This document shows positions 1-6,900 of a stretch of DNA of 18,400 bases, piece by piece. The position numbers and the translations under genes were made by a program. Source of the DNA: Alphaproteobacteria bacterium (lineage in GTDB: Bacteria > Pseudomonadota > Alphaproteobacteria > UBA8366); assembly GCA_018665505.1 (NCBI GenBank), contig JABJCS010000258.1, positions 1 to 18,400 of the forward strand. Reading direction: 5' to 3'. The notes beneath the pieces were generated by a model. The model was not told where the DNA came from. It searched no databases and saw only the letters and a list, made by a program, of their open reading frames with translations. Within the stretch, counting starts at the first letter, position 1. Each line of letters starts with the position of its first letter.

Positions 1-551
1 CCGTAAGTTCTTGCGAGGGCTACCTTATCGTCACTACCTGCCGTCGCGATCACCGTGGCCCCCATCGCCTTGCCGAGCTCAACCGCTGTCAGGCCGACGC
101 CACCAGCCGCTCCGTGCACCAGCAGCACTTCACCCGATTTCAGATGCGAGCGATAGGTCAGCGCCACATGGCTCGTGCCATAGGCGACCGGAAAGGCCGC
201 TGCCGTTGCCCAATCCATGTCGTCAGGCACCTGGGTCAGGTTGGCGGCGGGAACGTTCGCTTCCTCGGCGAAACCGCCAAAGCCGATCGAGCCCATCACC
301 CGGTCTCCGACTTTAACATTGTCGACACCATTACCGAGCGCGATCACCTCGCCCGCCGCTTCCATGCCGGGGCTGAACGGCAGATCGGGTTTCTCTTGAT
401 ATTGGCCGGTCACCATCAAGGTGTCGCCGAAGTTCACTCCGGCGACGTGGACCGCGATCTGTGCTTGGCCCGGCCCTGGAGCCGATAGCTCGACTTCTTC
501 CAGTTTCATGGCGTCGATGCCGTCGCGGCCGTGAAGTCTCATTGCGCGCAT
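1..551 (-). CDS. NADPH:quinone oxidoreductase-like MDR protein (partial, C-terminus off the left edge)
   Basis: Reading the minus strand from the ATG at 551 gives an open frame to the window edge: about 183 residues beginning MRAMRLHGRDGIDAMKLEEV. It holds the GroES-like N-terminal fold (GVNFGDTLM, then PGMEAAGEV) and the start of the Rossmann nucleotide site (HGAAGGVGLTAV), followed by ATAGSDDK. No zinc-ligand cysteines are seen, which fits the zeta-crystallin/quinone oxidoreductase branch of the medium-chain dehydrogenases. The family reduces quinones or enones with NADPH in the cytosol. It starts 5 bp after the stop of the preceding paralogue; a GGGGAG ribosome site overlaps that stop, so translation is probably coupled. 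The two proteins look about half identical by eye. The substrate cannot be told. ATG at 542 is an alternative start, but 551 aligns with the paralogue's N-terminus. Confidence 0.9.
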   Translation of the reverse strand, partial: MRAMRLHGRDGIDAMKLEEVELSAPGPGQAQIAVHVAGVNFGDTLMVTGQYQEKPDLPFSPGMEAAGEVIALGNGVDNVKVGDRVMGSIGFGGFAEEANVPAANLTQVPDDMDWATAAAFPVAYGTSHVALTYRSHLKSGEVLLVHGAAGGVGLTAVELGKAMGATVIATAGSDDKVALARTY

Positions 552-556
552 GCCGA

Positions 557-1540
557 TTACTCCCCGTCCCGAACTTTGATGATGACTTTACCCATGGCCT
601 TGCGGTCGCGTAGCGCCTTGATGGCTTCGCTGGTATCAGCCAGAGAGAAAGCGTGGCTTTGCTGAGGTTTTAGATGCCCAGCGTCCCACATCTCTGTGAG
701 ACCGGCGTAGGAGCGTTGCAGGATTTCGGGGCTGACACGGCGGTAAGAGCCGACCGGAAAGCCGACGATTGAGATATTCTTAACCAGAACGTAATTCGCC
801 GGGGCATTCGCGATGGTGCCGCTGGCGAACCCGATGATGATGATTCGGCCTTCGAAATTGATGCAGCGAAGTGATTGTGTGAAGGCATCGCCGCTGACCG
901 GGTCGTAAACCACATCCGCGCCGCCGACCAATTCCTTGACCCGTGTGCGGATTTCCTCGGTTGAATAATTGATGGCAAAATCGGCGCCGTTATCGAGGGC
1001 GAACTGCGCCTTCTCGTCGCTACCGGCCGTCGCCACCACGGTACAGCCGAGCGCCTTGCCGATCTGCACCGCCGTCGTGCCTACACCGCCTGCCGCACCG
1101 TGGACGAGCAAGACCTCGCCCGCTTTCAGATTGACCCGTTCGTGTACCAGGGCCGCGTGACTGGTCGTGTGTGTCAGACAGAAGCCGCCTGCCATTTCCC
1201 AATCCATGCCGTCGGGCACATGCATCAGGTACTTCTCTGCGATGATCGCTTCCTCTGCGAAAGCGCCGTAGTCGAAGAATCCCATGACCCGCTCGCCGGG
1301 TTTGAAGCGTGTCACCCCTTCGCCGACATCAATCACAACGCCAGCCGCTTCCAGGCCGGGCGTGAACGGCATTTCCGGCTTATGCTGGTATTTGCCTTCG
1401 GACATCAGCAGGTCGGGGAAATTGACTCCGCCCACATAGACCTTAATCCGGACTTCGCCTGGCCCGGCGACGGGGGGCGGGATGTCTTCCAGGGTCAGAG
1501 CATCGACCCCATCGAAACTTGAGACGCGTATCGAGCGCAT
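557..1540 (-). CDS. NADPH:quinone oxidoreductase family protein (zinc-free MDR)
   Basis: The 327-residue protein has the full length of the zeta-crystallin-like family. It has an N-terminal GroES-like domain with GVNFPDLLM near residues 38-46 and PGLEAAG at 61-67. The Rossmann dinucleotide site HGAAGGVGTTAVQIG lies around 147-161, ATAGSDEK follows, and the C-terminal GKVIIKV closes the fold. Zinc-binding cysteines of classical alcohol dehydrogenases are absent. The likely role is NADPH-dependent reduction of a quinone, enone or enoyl-type substrate in the cytosol. ATG at 1540 follows a GGGAGAGG ribosome site. The asparaginase gene ends 30 bp upstream and a second paralogue begins 5 bp downstream, so the three genes look like one transcript. 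The family assignment is strong; the substrate is unknown. Confidence 0.92.
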   Translation of the reverse strand: MRSIRVSSFDGVDALTLEDIPPPVAGPGEVRIKVYVGGVNFPDLLMSEGKYQHKPEMPFTPGLEAAGVVIDVGEGVTRFKPGERVMGFFDYGAFAEEAIIAEKYLMHVPDGMDWEMAGGFCLTHTTSHAALVHERVNLKAGEVLLVHGAAGGVGTTAVQIGKALGCTVVATAGSDEKAQFALDNGADFAINYSTEEIRTRVKELVGGADVVYDPVSGDAFTQSLRCINFEGRIIIIGFASGTIANAPANYVLVKNISIVGFPVGSYRRVSPEILQRSYAGLTEMWDAGHLKPQQSHAFSLADTSEAIKALRDRKAMGKVIIKVRDGE

Positions 1541-1570
1541 GGTACCTCTCCCGCGGTGGCTGGTAAGGGT

Positions 1571-2632
1571 CTACTCGGCGCGTAACACGGCTGTTGTCCG
1601 CACCTCGCCGACGACCCGAAGGTTGCGGTTAAGAATGGGTTGCGGAAGCGCTTGGTCAATGGATTGCAGCGTCACTTCGTCGATAGCGCCGATCCGCATC
1701 AGGATCGCCGTCATCATGGCTTCGCTGGCGCGCTTCGCGCCGTCCTCGCATTTCAAGGCGATGCCGAGCCCGAGCGCAGGAACCGCACCACAAAAAACAC
1801 CCTCTGCACCGGTCTTGACCAGGACCTTGCCTTCGGTCGCGCGAATCACATCGGAACAGTAACGCCCGGTCCCTGCGATCATCTCGGGCGCGGCCGCCAA
1901 TGCCGCGTGAATGCGCCGGATGGCGTCCGCACGTCGTGCTGGGACTTCGTCGCCGGGATCGGCGAAGCGGGCAAAGGCCAACGCCAAATTGCCGAGCGGC
2001 ACCGCAATCGTGGGAATGGAGCAGCCATCGACGCCGCGCGGTGCGGACGCCAGATCTAGACCGCACATCTGTTCCAGGACACCTAGCACTCGCTGCTGTA
2101 CCGGATGGGTATAGTCGATATATCCCGCTGTTGGATCGCCCAGATGCTTTGCAGTCACCAACATCGCGGCGTGCTTGCCCGAACAATTATTGTGCGCTGC
2201 ATGAAAGGCTGCATCTTGCCGAACGAGATCGTCGCTCGACGGACCATGGCTCGGCGTGTGACTGCCGCATTCAAGATCAGTGACCGACAGGCCGCATCGC
2301 GCGAGCCAAGCCGTGATGGCTTCCACATGCATGTGCTCGCCACCATGTGACGCGCAACCGACAGCAATCTCGGTGTCGGTTGCGCCGTAGGCGTCGGCGG
2401 CTCCGCTCTCGATCAAGGGGATGGCTTGCAGCGGTTTGATCGCGGAACGCGGATAGACCGGTGCTTCGATATCGCCCCATGACAGAATGACGGCACCTTC
2501 GCGATCGACCACGGCGGCGCGACCGCGATGCTGACTCTCGACGATATCGCCGCGCGTGACCTCGACCATGATCGGTGATGCTTGATCATCGCGAGGTGGG
2601 TGGGAGTTGTGATTTACATGCAGGTCGTTCAT
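1571..2632 (-). CDS. type-III (asparaginase II family, Rhizobium etli ReAV-like) L-asparaginase
   Basis: From ATG 2632 the product is 353 residues, typical of the PF06089 asparaginase family, which hydrolyses L-asparagine to aspartate and ammonia. Diagnostic motifs in order: EVTRGDIVES near 24-33, RSAIKPLQA at 62-70, VGCASHGGE at 91-99, HNNCSGKHAAML at 147-158, DGCSIPT at 192-198, GTGRYCSD at 244-251 and VKTGAEGVF at 262-270. In R. etli ReAV catalysis depends on two Ser-Lys pairs; S63/K66, S95 and K263 are the obvious counterparts. The open frame extends upstream to 2833, but that part overlaps the divergent methyltransferase gene and does not look like family sequence, so I reject it. A later ATG at 2569 (MVEVTRG) is possible. 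No signal peptide is seen, so it is probably cytosolic. It is first in an operon with two quinone oxidoreductases. Confidence 0.92.
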   Translation of the reverse strand: MNDLHVNHNSHPPRDDQASPIMVEVTRGDIVESQHRGRAAVVDREGAVILSWGDIEAPVYPRSAIKPLQAIPLIESGAADAYGATDTEIAVGCASHGGEHMHVEAITAWLARCGLSVTDLECGSHTPSHGPSSDDLVRQDAAFHAAHNNCSGKHAAMLVTAKHLGDPTAGYIDYTHPVQQRVLGVLEQMCGLDLASAPRGVDGCSIPTIAVPLGNLALAFARFADPGDEVPARRADAIRRIHAALAAAPEMIAGTGRYCSDVIRATEGKVLVKTGAEGVFCGAVPALGLGIALKCEDGAKRASEAMMTAILMRIGAIDEVTLQSIDQALPQPILNRNLRVVGEVRTTAVLRAE

Positions 2633-2715
2633 GGCACGCAAACTAGCATATTCTCCCGCTGGGAAAACCCGGTGTGGCTTGCCTTCACGGATATGTGCGG
2701 GCAATGTCCCACGCC

Positions 2716-3231
2716 ATGCGAGGATATTTTGGCATAGGCGTTGAGAGTATTTCGAAACCGATGAATGTCGGTAATTTGATTCGCTCCGCGCATGCGTTCG
2801 GGGCGGATTTCTTTTTCGCCATCGCGCCGGCAATCGACCTTAAACAAATCGACCGGTCGGACACCTCGAAGACGCACCGGCACATGCCGGTCTACGAATT
2901 CCCGACACCGAAGGATCTAACCTTGCCGAAAGGCTGCCAGTTGGTCGGCGTCGAATTGCTCGATGGTGCGCACGACCTGCCGAGCTTCACTCACCCGGAA
3001 CAGGCCGCCTATATCCTAGGTCCGGAAAAGGGTGAGCTGTCGCCTGAAGTTGTCGCGCGTTGCGACCACGTGGTGAAAATTCCGACCAAATTCTGCGTTA
3101 ATGTCGGTGTCGCCGGAGCCATCCTGATGTACGATCGTTGGCTGACCAAGGGCCGTTTCGCCCCCCGGCCCGTTGCGGCGGGCGGTCCCACGGAAGAGTT
3201 GCCGCCACATTTCCACGGTGGGCGAGATTAA
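2716..3231 (+). CDS. SpoU/TrmH family RNA 2'-O-methyltransferase
   Basis: The 171-residue protein carries the three SpoU (SPOUT, alpha/beta knot) motifs. Motif 1 is NVGNLIRSAHAFGA at 17-30, with N20 and R23. Motif 2 is ILGPEKGELS at 100-109. Motif 3 is KIPTKFCVNVGVAGAI at 121-136, where the knot binds S-adenosylmethionine. Family members methylate a ribose 2'-OH in tRNA or rRNA; the target here is not evident. There is no separate N-terminal RNA-binding domain, so it is the short form. The start is chosen at MRGYFGIGVE because family members commonly begin this way; ATG 2704 and ATG 2674 are in frame, and no clear ribosome site decides between them. It is divergent from the asparaginase gene. 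Its stop TAA at 3229-3231 overlaps the convergent monooxygenase stop. Confidence 0.88.
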   Translation: MRGYFGIGVESISKPMNVGNLIRSAHAFGADFFFAIAPAIDLKQIDRSDTSKTHRHMPVYEFPTPKDLTLPKGCQLVGVELLDGAHDLPSFTHPEQAAYILGPEKGELSPEVVARCDHVVKIPTKFCVNVGVAGAILMYDRWLTKGRFAPRPVAAGGPTEELPPHFHGGRD

Positions 3232-4214
3232 AGAAATTCCCGCGAGAAAGTGCGCAATCCTTCGATCCCGCCACCCGCATTCGAGAGCAGAACATATTCG
3301 ATGCCGCCCGCGCGGATCGCGTCCAAACGTTCCTGAACTTCATCCAGTGTCCCAATAAGAGCTCCGTCGATGGCTTCTTCCGGCCCCTTGAATTGCATGA
3401 TGCTGGCGCTGTTGTCGCCCTTGGGTGTTTGCGCCAACTCATCCACCAGACCGCGTGATTTAGTGCGCCGCTCGATGACCGAATCTTTCTCCATCTGATC
3501 CTTTGCGATGAAGAGGCCGCGCGCCAACGCGATTTGCCGCGTTGTCGGATCGACTCCCATCGCCGTCAATTCATCGCGAAAGATATCGGCGCGTTCCAGG
3601 GCCGCCGTGAGCGGTGAGTATTGGTCGAGCAATAGATGTGCGCCGCTGCGGGCGGCGGCACGGATGGATTCCGGCCGCCCGGCCGCGAGCCAAATTGGCG
3701 GATGCGGCTTTTGGACCACCGGTGGTTCGACCACGATGTCGTTGAACTGCCAGCGGGCGCCTTGATGGCTCCACCGTTCCTCATTCTGCCACGCCTTCAA
3801 GATCAGACCGAAGGCTTCCTCGAAGATTGTATCCGCGTTCGCCATATCGATGTCGAACCCGTTAAACTCGTTATAGCGGTAGCCCTTGCCGATGCCGAAA
3901 TCGAGGCGCCCATCGGAAACCAGATCGAGGGTAGCTGCTTGCTCTGCCAGCAAGATCGGATTGTGCCACGGCAAAGTCATCACCGCTGTGCCTAGCCGCA
4001 ATGTCGTGGTTTTCGCCGCTAAATAAGTCAGCAGGTTGAGTGATGCGGAGACTTGTCCGAGGCCAGTGAAATGATGCTCGGTCGTGAACGTGCTGTGGTA
4101 GCCGAGTGCCTCCGCTTCGATATTGTATTCGATCCAATCCCGGTAACCGGTTGGGCTGTCCGTATCCGCCAGTCCTCGTTTCTGGCGTGCGCCACCGAAT
4201 ATACCGAACTTCAT
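3228..4214 (-). CDS. LLM-class flavin-dependent monooxygenase (luciferase-like)
   Basis: The 328-residue TIM-barrel-type protein matches bacterial luciferase-like oxidoreductases that use reduced FMN and O2. Seen motifs: MKFGIFGG at the N-terminus, TTEHHF at 44-49 (typical of LuxA-like members), LRLGTAVMTLPWHNP at 72-86, SDGRLDFGIGKGY at 100-112 and PPIWLAAGRPES in the middle. The family oxidises varied organic substrates; which one cannot be read from sequence. A partner flavin reductase is not encoded nearby. The ATG overlaps the stop of the upstream exporter by one base (TAATG), so the two are almost certainly co-transcribed and translationally coupled. Its stop codon overlaps by 4 bp, on the opposite strand, that of the methyltransferase gene. 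Confidence 0.93.
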   Translation of the reverse strand: MKFGIFGGARQKRGLADTDSPTGYRDWIEYNIEAEALGYHSTFTTEHHFTGLGQVSASLNLLTYLAAKTTTLRLGTAVMTLPWHNPILLAEQAATLDLVSDGRLDFGIGKGYRYNEFNGFDIDMANADTIFEEAFGLILKAWQNEERWSHQGARWQFNDIVVEPPVVQKPHPPIWLAAGRPESIRAAARSGAHLLLDQYSPLTAALERADIFRDELTAMGVDPTTRQIALARGLFIAKDQMEKDSVIERRTKSRGLVDELAQTPKGDNSASIMQFKGPEEAIDGALIGTLDEVQERLDAIRAGGIEYVLLSNAGGGIEGLRTFSREFL

Positions 4215-5728
4215 TAGTCTCTCTCCGGCTTCTTTAGAAAAAGGATAAAGGGGACGATGGAAATGGCGAAGGCTGAGAACACATAGAACGCATTAATATA
4301 GCCGATCATCGAGGATTGTCGGTCGACTTCATTGCTCAGTTTCGCCAATCCAGTCAGGCTATCAAGCGACCAACCGCCGGTCACGGAAGCGATACCGAAG
4401 GCTTCGTTGAACGGATTGATGTTCTCTGAAATCACGCTGTAGCTGACGCCGGCGGAGTGAATGACGACGCCGACACAGACCGAAATGACGATGGCACTGC
4501 CGAGATTGCGGATCAGGTGAAAGCCCGCCGTCGCTTCGCCGAGCCGATGGGTAGGAAGCGTCCCGAAGGCAATTACCGTCAGCGGGACCCACAGGAAACT
4601 GTTGCCGAATCCTTGGAACGCGCTGGTGAACATCACATCGGCCATGGAGACGTTGAGATCGAATTGCGCCATCATATAACCGCTCATCGATTGGCTGGTA
4701 TAGCCGATCACGAGGCCGATGCGGGGATCGAAGCGGCTCATTGCGACGACCGCGAAATTACCGATCATGCTGCCCACCCCGCGCGCGGCGAGAATAAGAC
4801 CAATAATGGAATCCGGGAATCCTTGCAGGTCCTGCAGCATCGTCGGCAACAACACCATTGGCACGAAAGCGAGGCCGCCAAAGGCAAAGGCAAAGAACAA
4901 TCCGAGTGCGAAATTTCGGTCGAGCAGCAGTTTCGGATCGAGGAAGGGTTTCTGCGCCATCAGGCTGTGGACCGCGAACAGATAAAGGCCGAGCCCCGCG
5001 AGACAGGCCTCGATGACGATTTCCGTGGCGTCGAACCAATCGAGCCGTTCGCCGCGATCAAGCATCAATTGGAAACTGGCGACGGCGATGGAGAGGGCGA
5101 GAAACCCGGTCCAATCGAGGCGGATGTCGCTGTTGCGGGTGCGGTCGGTGATGAATATGAACACCATGAGAATGGAGACGACGCAGACCGGAAACGTCAT
5201 GAAGAATACCCAACGCCAGTCATAAGCCTCGGCGATAAAGCCACCGATGGTCGGGCCGATGATTGGCCCGCAGACCACGCCCATACCCCAGACTGCGGTG
5301 GCGAGGCCGTGCTGGCGGCGTGGAAAGGTACCGAGGATGATTGCCTGTGCGACCGGGGTAATCGGCGCACCCATGATCCCCTGAATGACCCGGTAGGTGA
5401 CCAGCTCCTCCAATGTCGTCGCGGTACCGCAGAGCAGAGAGGCGACGGAAAATCCGGTGACACACCAGATCATCAGCGCACGCCGCCCGAACCGGTTGGC
5501 GAGCCAACCGGACGCAGGTGTGCCGACCGCAGTCGCGACCAGATTGAATGTAACCGACCAGGCGATTTGGTCTTGGGTCGCTGAGAGCGAACCCTGCATC
5601 TGCGGCAGGACGACATAGGAAATCGTCACCGTCATGGCGAACAGCAGCGTCGCTAAGGTGACGGTCGCGAGAACCCAATAACGCCGTGTATCATCGGCCG
5701 TCGTATCCGGTAAGGTGGCCGCGGTCAT
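4214..5728 (-). CDS. DHA2-family (EmrB/QacA-type) MFS exporter, 14 membrane helices
   Basis: The 504-residue, strongly hydrophobic protein has the length and layout of 14-helix H+-antiport drug exporters in the inner membrane. MFS motif A is GWLANRFGRR at 74-83. The antiporter motif C stretch, with WGMGVVCGP at 147-155 and GPTIGG at 158-163, marks helix 5. It ends in a short basic tail, KKPERD. No EmrA membrane-fusion partner is encoded beside it, so it either acts alone or uses an unlinked adaptor. It is upstream of and coupled to a flavin monooxygenase (TAATG junction), which suggests the pair handles one compound, oxidised or expelled. The ATG at 5728 lacks a strong ribosome site. The control region upstream holds a perfect palindrome and a direct repeat. 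The substrate is unknown. Confidence 0.93.
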   Translation of the reverse strand: MTAATLPDTTADDTRRYWVLATVTLATLLFAMTVTISYVVLPQMQGSLSATQDQIAWSVTFNLVATAVGTPASGWLANRFGRRALMIWCVTGFSVASLLCGTATTLEELVTYRVIQGIMGAPITPVAQAIILGTFPRRQHGLATAVWGMGVVCGPIIGPTIGGFIAEAYDWRWVFFMTFPVCVVSILMVFIFITDRTRNSDIRLDWTGFLALSIAVASFQLMLDRGERLDWFDATEIVIEACLAGLGLYLFAVHSLMAQKPFLDPKLLLDRNFALGLFFAFAFGGLAFVPMVLLPTMLQDLQGFPDSIIGLILAARGVGSMIGNFAVVAMSRFDPRIGLVIGYTSQSMSGYMMAQFDLNVSMADVMFTSAFQGFGNSFLWVPLTVIAFGTLPTHRLGEATAGFHLIRNLGSAIVISVCVGVVIHSAGVSYSVISENINPFNEAFGIASVTGGWSLDSLTGLAKLSNEVDRQSSMIGYINAFYVFSAFAISIVPFILFLKKPERD

Positions 5729-5781
5729 GTTATCGCGTCATTGGACGAAATGCAGATTGGGTCCATCCCCCGCCCTTATCG

Positions 5782-5797
5782 ATGGCGTATGCGCCAT
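5782..5797. promoter_or_regulatory. 16-nt perfect inverted repeat, candidate operator upstream of the exporter
   Basis: ATGGCG and CGCCAT arms of 6 bp are separated by TATG. The palindrome begins 54 bp from the exporter start, in the region divergent to the IalB-like gene. The shape and position fit a dimeric repressor site such as TetR- or MarR-type proteins use. No regulator gene is adjacent, so its role is inferred. Confidence 0.35.
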
Positions 5798-5842
5798 TGG
5801 GGTTCAATTTCATTCCAGAACGAGACTAGCGCGACCCCAAGG

Positions 5843-5876
5843 TTTGTCATTGTTTTTGGGGCTTTGTCATTGTTTT
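5843..5876. promoter_or_regulatory. 14-bp perfect direct repeat with 20-bp period
   Basis: TTTGTCATTGTTTT occurs at 5843-5856 and again, identically, at 5863-5876. The 20-bp period is close to two helical turns, so a protein could bind both copies on one face of the DNA. The first copy also sits inside a CCCCAA (5835-5840)/TTGGGG (5856-5861) inverted repeat. It lies 60-90 bp upstream of the IalB-like start, where an activator site would be expected. Confidence 0.4.
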
Positions 5877-5899
5877 ACGCAATGCGGCGATTCTCCGGG

Positions 5900-5928
5900 T
5901 TGAACGCGCGGGCGCGCTTCCGTATCTA
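5900..5928 (+). promoter_or_regulatory. possible sigma70 promoter for the IalB-like gene
   Basis: TTGAAC (5900-5905) and TATCTA (5923-5928) are separated by exactly 17 bp. The -35 box matches 4 of 6 consensus bases but the -10 only 3 of 6, so this is weak. Transcription would start at or next to the ATG at 5935, implying a leaderless message. This agrees with AGGG abutting the ATG with no room to act as a ribosome site. Confidence 0.22.
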
Positions 5929-5934
5929 GTAGGG

Positions 5935-6435
5935 ATGAAATACGGATTTATATTTATCGCATGCGCCTTGTCGGCGGCTAGTGTCGCCCAGGCAGACGAT
6001 TTCGTCGGCACGTTCGGCGATTGGCACGTCCAAACCTATGACGAGGGTGGGGGCAAGGTCTGTTTGATGTGGGGGCAACCGACTAAATCCCAAGGCAACT
6101 ATACCCGCCGCGGCGACGTCTATACCTATGTGACGCAGCGCCCGTCGAAAAAACGGTTGAACGAAGTCAGCATTTCTATCGGCTATCCGTTCAAGAAAGA
6201 AAGCGCACTTAGTGTTTCGGTGGGAAAATCGAAATTTTCGATGTTCACGGATGGCGACACCGCCTGGAACGCAAAACCAAAGGATGACGGGCGGATGGTC
6301 AAGGCGATGCGGGCCGGGGCGACAATGACCGCCAGTGGCGTGTCCGGACGCGGCACTAAGACGAGGGATGTCTTTTCCCTAAAGGGCTTCACCAAAGCTT
6401 ATGCCGAGATGAACAAGGCCTGCGGCATTAAGTAA
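5935..6435 (+). CDS. secreted IalB-like (invasion-associated locus B family) protein
   Basis: The 166-residue protein begins with a Sec signal peptide (MKYGFIFIACALSAASVAQA) with likely cleavage after A20. The mature part starts DDFVGTFGDWHVQTYDE, close to the beta-rich opening of IalB family proteins (PF06776), where a short 'GDW.v.' segment and a nearby cysteine are usual. The middle VSISIGYPFKKESALSVSVGKSKFSMF and the late FSLKGFTKAYAEMNKACGIK also fit. C43 and C163 may form a disulfide in the periplasm. IalB was named from Bartonella invasion, but most alphaproteobacterial homologues are in free-living species and their role is unknown. No in-frame ATG, GTG or TTG start lies just upstream. 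It is divergent from the exporter and apparently monocistronic. Confidence 0.82.
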   Translation: MKYGFIFIACALSAASVAQADDFVGTFGDWHVQTYDEGGGKVCLMWGQPTKSQGNYTRRGDVYTYVTQRPSKKRLNEVSISIGYPFKKESALSVSVGKSKFSMFTDGDTAWNAKPKDDGRMVKAMRAGATMTASGVSGRGTKTRDVFSLKGFTKAYAEMNKACGIK

Positions 6436-6476
6436 GCGACACAATACGTCGGGCACTGTTCTATCATCATTGTGAG

Positions 6477-6583
6477 GCTCAGGCCCTAGTTCCGGCTTCG
6501 ACCTTTGGTCGCTCCGGAATGGCTAATTATTTTTGGAACTGTCATTCCGGGACGCGAGGCGGACCCGGAATTATGGCCTGAGC
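6477..6583. repeat. 107-bp nested palindromic element (REP/BIME-like)
   Basis: Outer arms GCTCAGGCC (6477-6485) and GGCCTGAGC (6575-6583) are perfect 9-bp inverted repeats. They enclose two hairpins. The first is 6490-6519, TTCCGG..CGACC/GGTCG..CCGGAA. The second is 6544-6571, ATTCCGGG/CCCGGAAT with a 12-nt loop. The second hairpin resembles the ATTCCGGGNCGC-type interspersed palindromes common in alphaproteobacterial intergenic DNA. It fills most of the 209-bp gap between two convergent genes and could also end transcription from either side. No open frame crossing it looks like a protein. Confidence 0.7.
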
Positions 6584-6644
6584 GGTTCCTCGAACGCAGT
6601 TCAACGGGAGAAGAGCTCAACATTTCTCTCATCTCTGTCACGCA

Positions 6645-6851
6645 TCACAGAATATATCCCATATCCGCATCGAACTCGGCTTCGAGGTGCCGCTCCAACC
6701 GGACAAGGTCCTCTGGCAATGGCATGCCCATGGCCTTCAGCTCTCCTAATTTTTCGCGAATGCGGAGGTAAATTTCGTGGCGGTCGCCTTGATCTCCCTC
6801 TATTTCGTCAACCAGCAGTGACAATTCGGCGGTCAGGTTCTCAAAGCTCAT
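6645..6851 (-). CDS. small conserved-looking hypothetical protein, 68 residues
   Basis: The frame could be extended upstream, but the ATG at 6851 follows a good ribosome site (AAGGGAG about 8 nt before it), which decides the start. The product [19 protein letters not shown]... is acidic, helical and rich in Leu, Glu and Arg. It has a heptad-like run through [24 protein letters not shown]. No cysteines, signal peptide or membrane segment are visible. I recognise the '[11 protein letters not shown]' style from uncharacterised alphaproteobacterial proteins but can give no function. It is divergent from rlmN, with the two starts 49 bp apart, so both promoters must share that gap. The 3' side faces the nested palindromic element. 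Confidence 0.72.
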   Translation of the reverse strand: MSFENLTAELSLLVDEIEGDQGDRHEIYLRIREKLGELKAMGMPLPEDLVRLERHLEAEFDADMGYIL

Positions 6852-6863
6852 GGTCGTTCTCCC

Positions 6864-6893
6864 TTGGCGTACGGTGCCGTTCTGCCGTATATC
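6864..6893 (+). promoter_or_regulatory. possible rlmN promoter
   Basis: TTGGCG (6864-6869) and TATATC (6888-6893), spaced 18 bp, each match 4 of 6 sigma70 consensus bases. The predicted start of transcription falls about 7 nt after the -10 box, at or just before the ATG at 6901. No ribosome site precedes that ATG, so a leaderless or very short-leader mRNA is possible. Confidence 0.28.
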
Positions 6894-6900
6894 CCACTCT

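Noticed and set aside
2633..2833. Extended N-terminus of the asparaginase
   Set aside because: It overlaps the divergent methyltransferase coding region and does not resemble the family; ATG 2632 or 2569 fits better.
3228..3231. Frameshift or fusion between the methyltransferase and monooxygenase genes
   Set aside because: They are on opposite strands and both end in intact, overlapping stop codons; this is simple convergent packing.
4457..5584. Long plus-strand open frame of 375 codons opposite the exporter
   Set aside because: It is the antisense of a clear 14-helix MFS gene; its His/Glu/Arg-rich composition is what such an antisense frame gives, and it has no family signature.
5843..5876. 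CRISPR-like repeat
   Set aside because: Only two 14-bp copies with a 6-bp gap; no spacers and no cas genes.
6505..6771. Overlapping plus-strand frames of 88 and 123 codons between the IalB-like gene and rlmN
   Set aside because: They run through the palindromic element and then antisense to the small 68-residue gene; composition is Arg/Ser/Pro-rich and nothing is recognisable.
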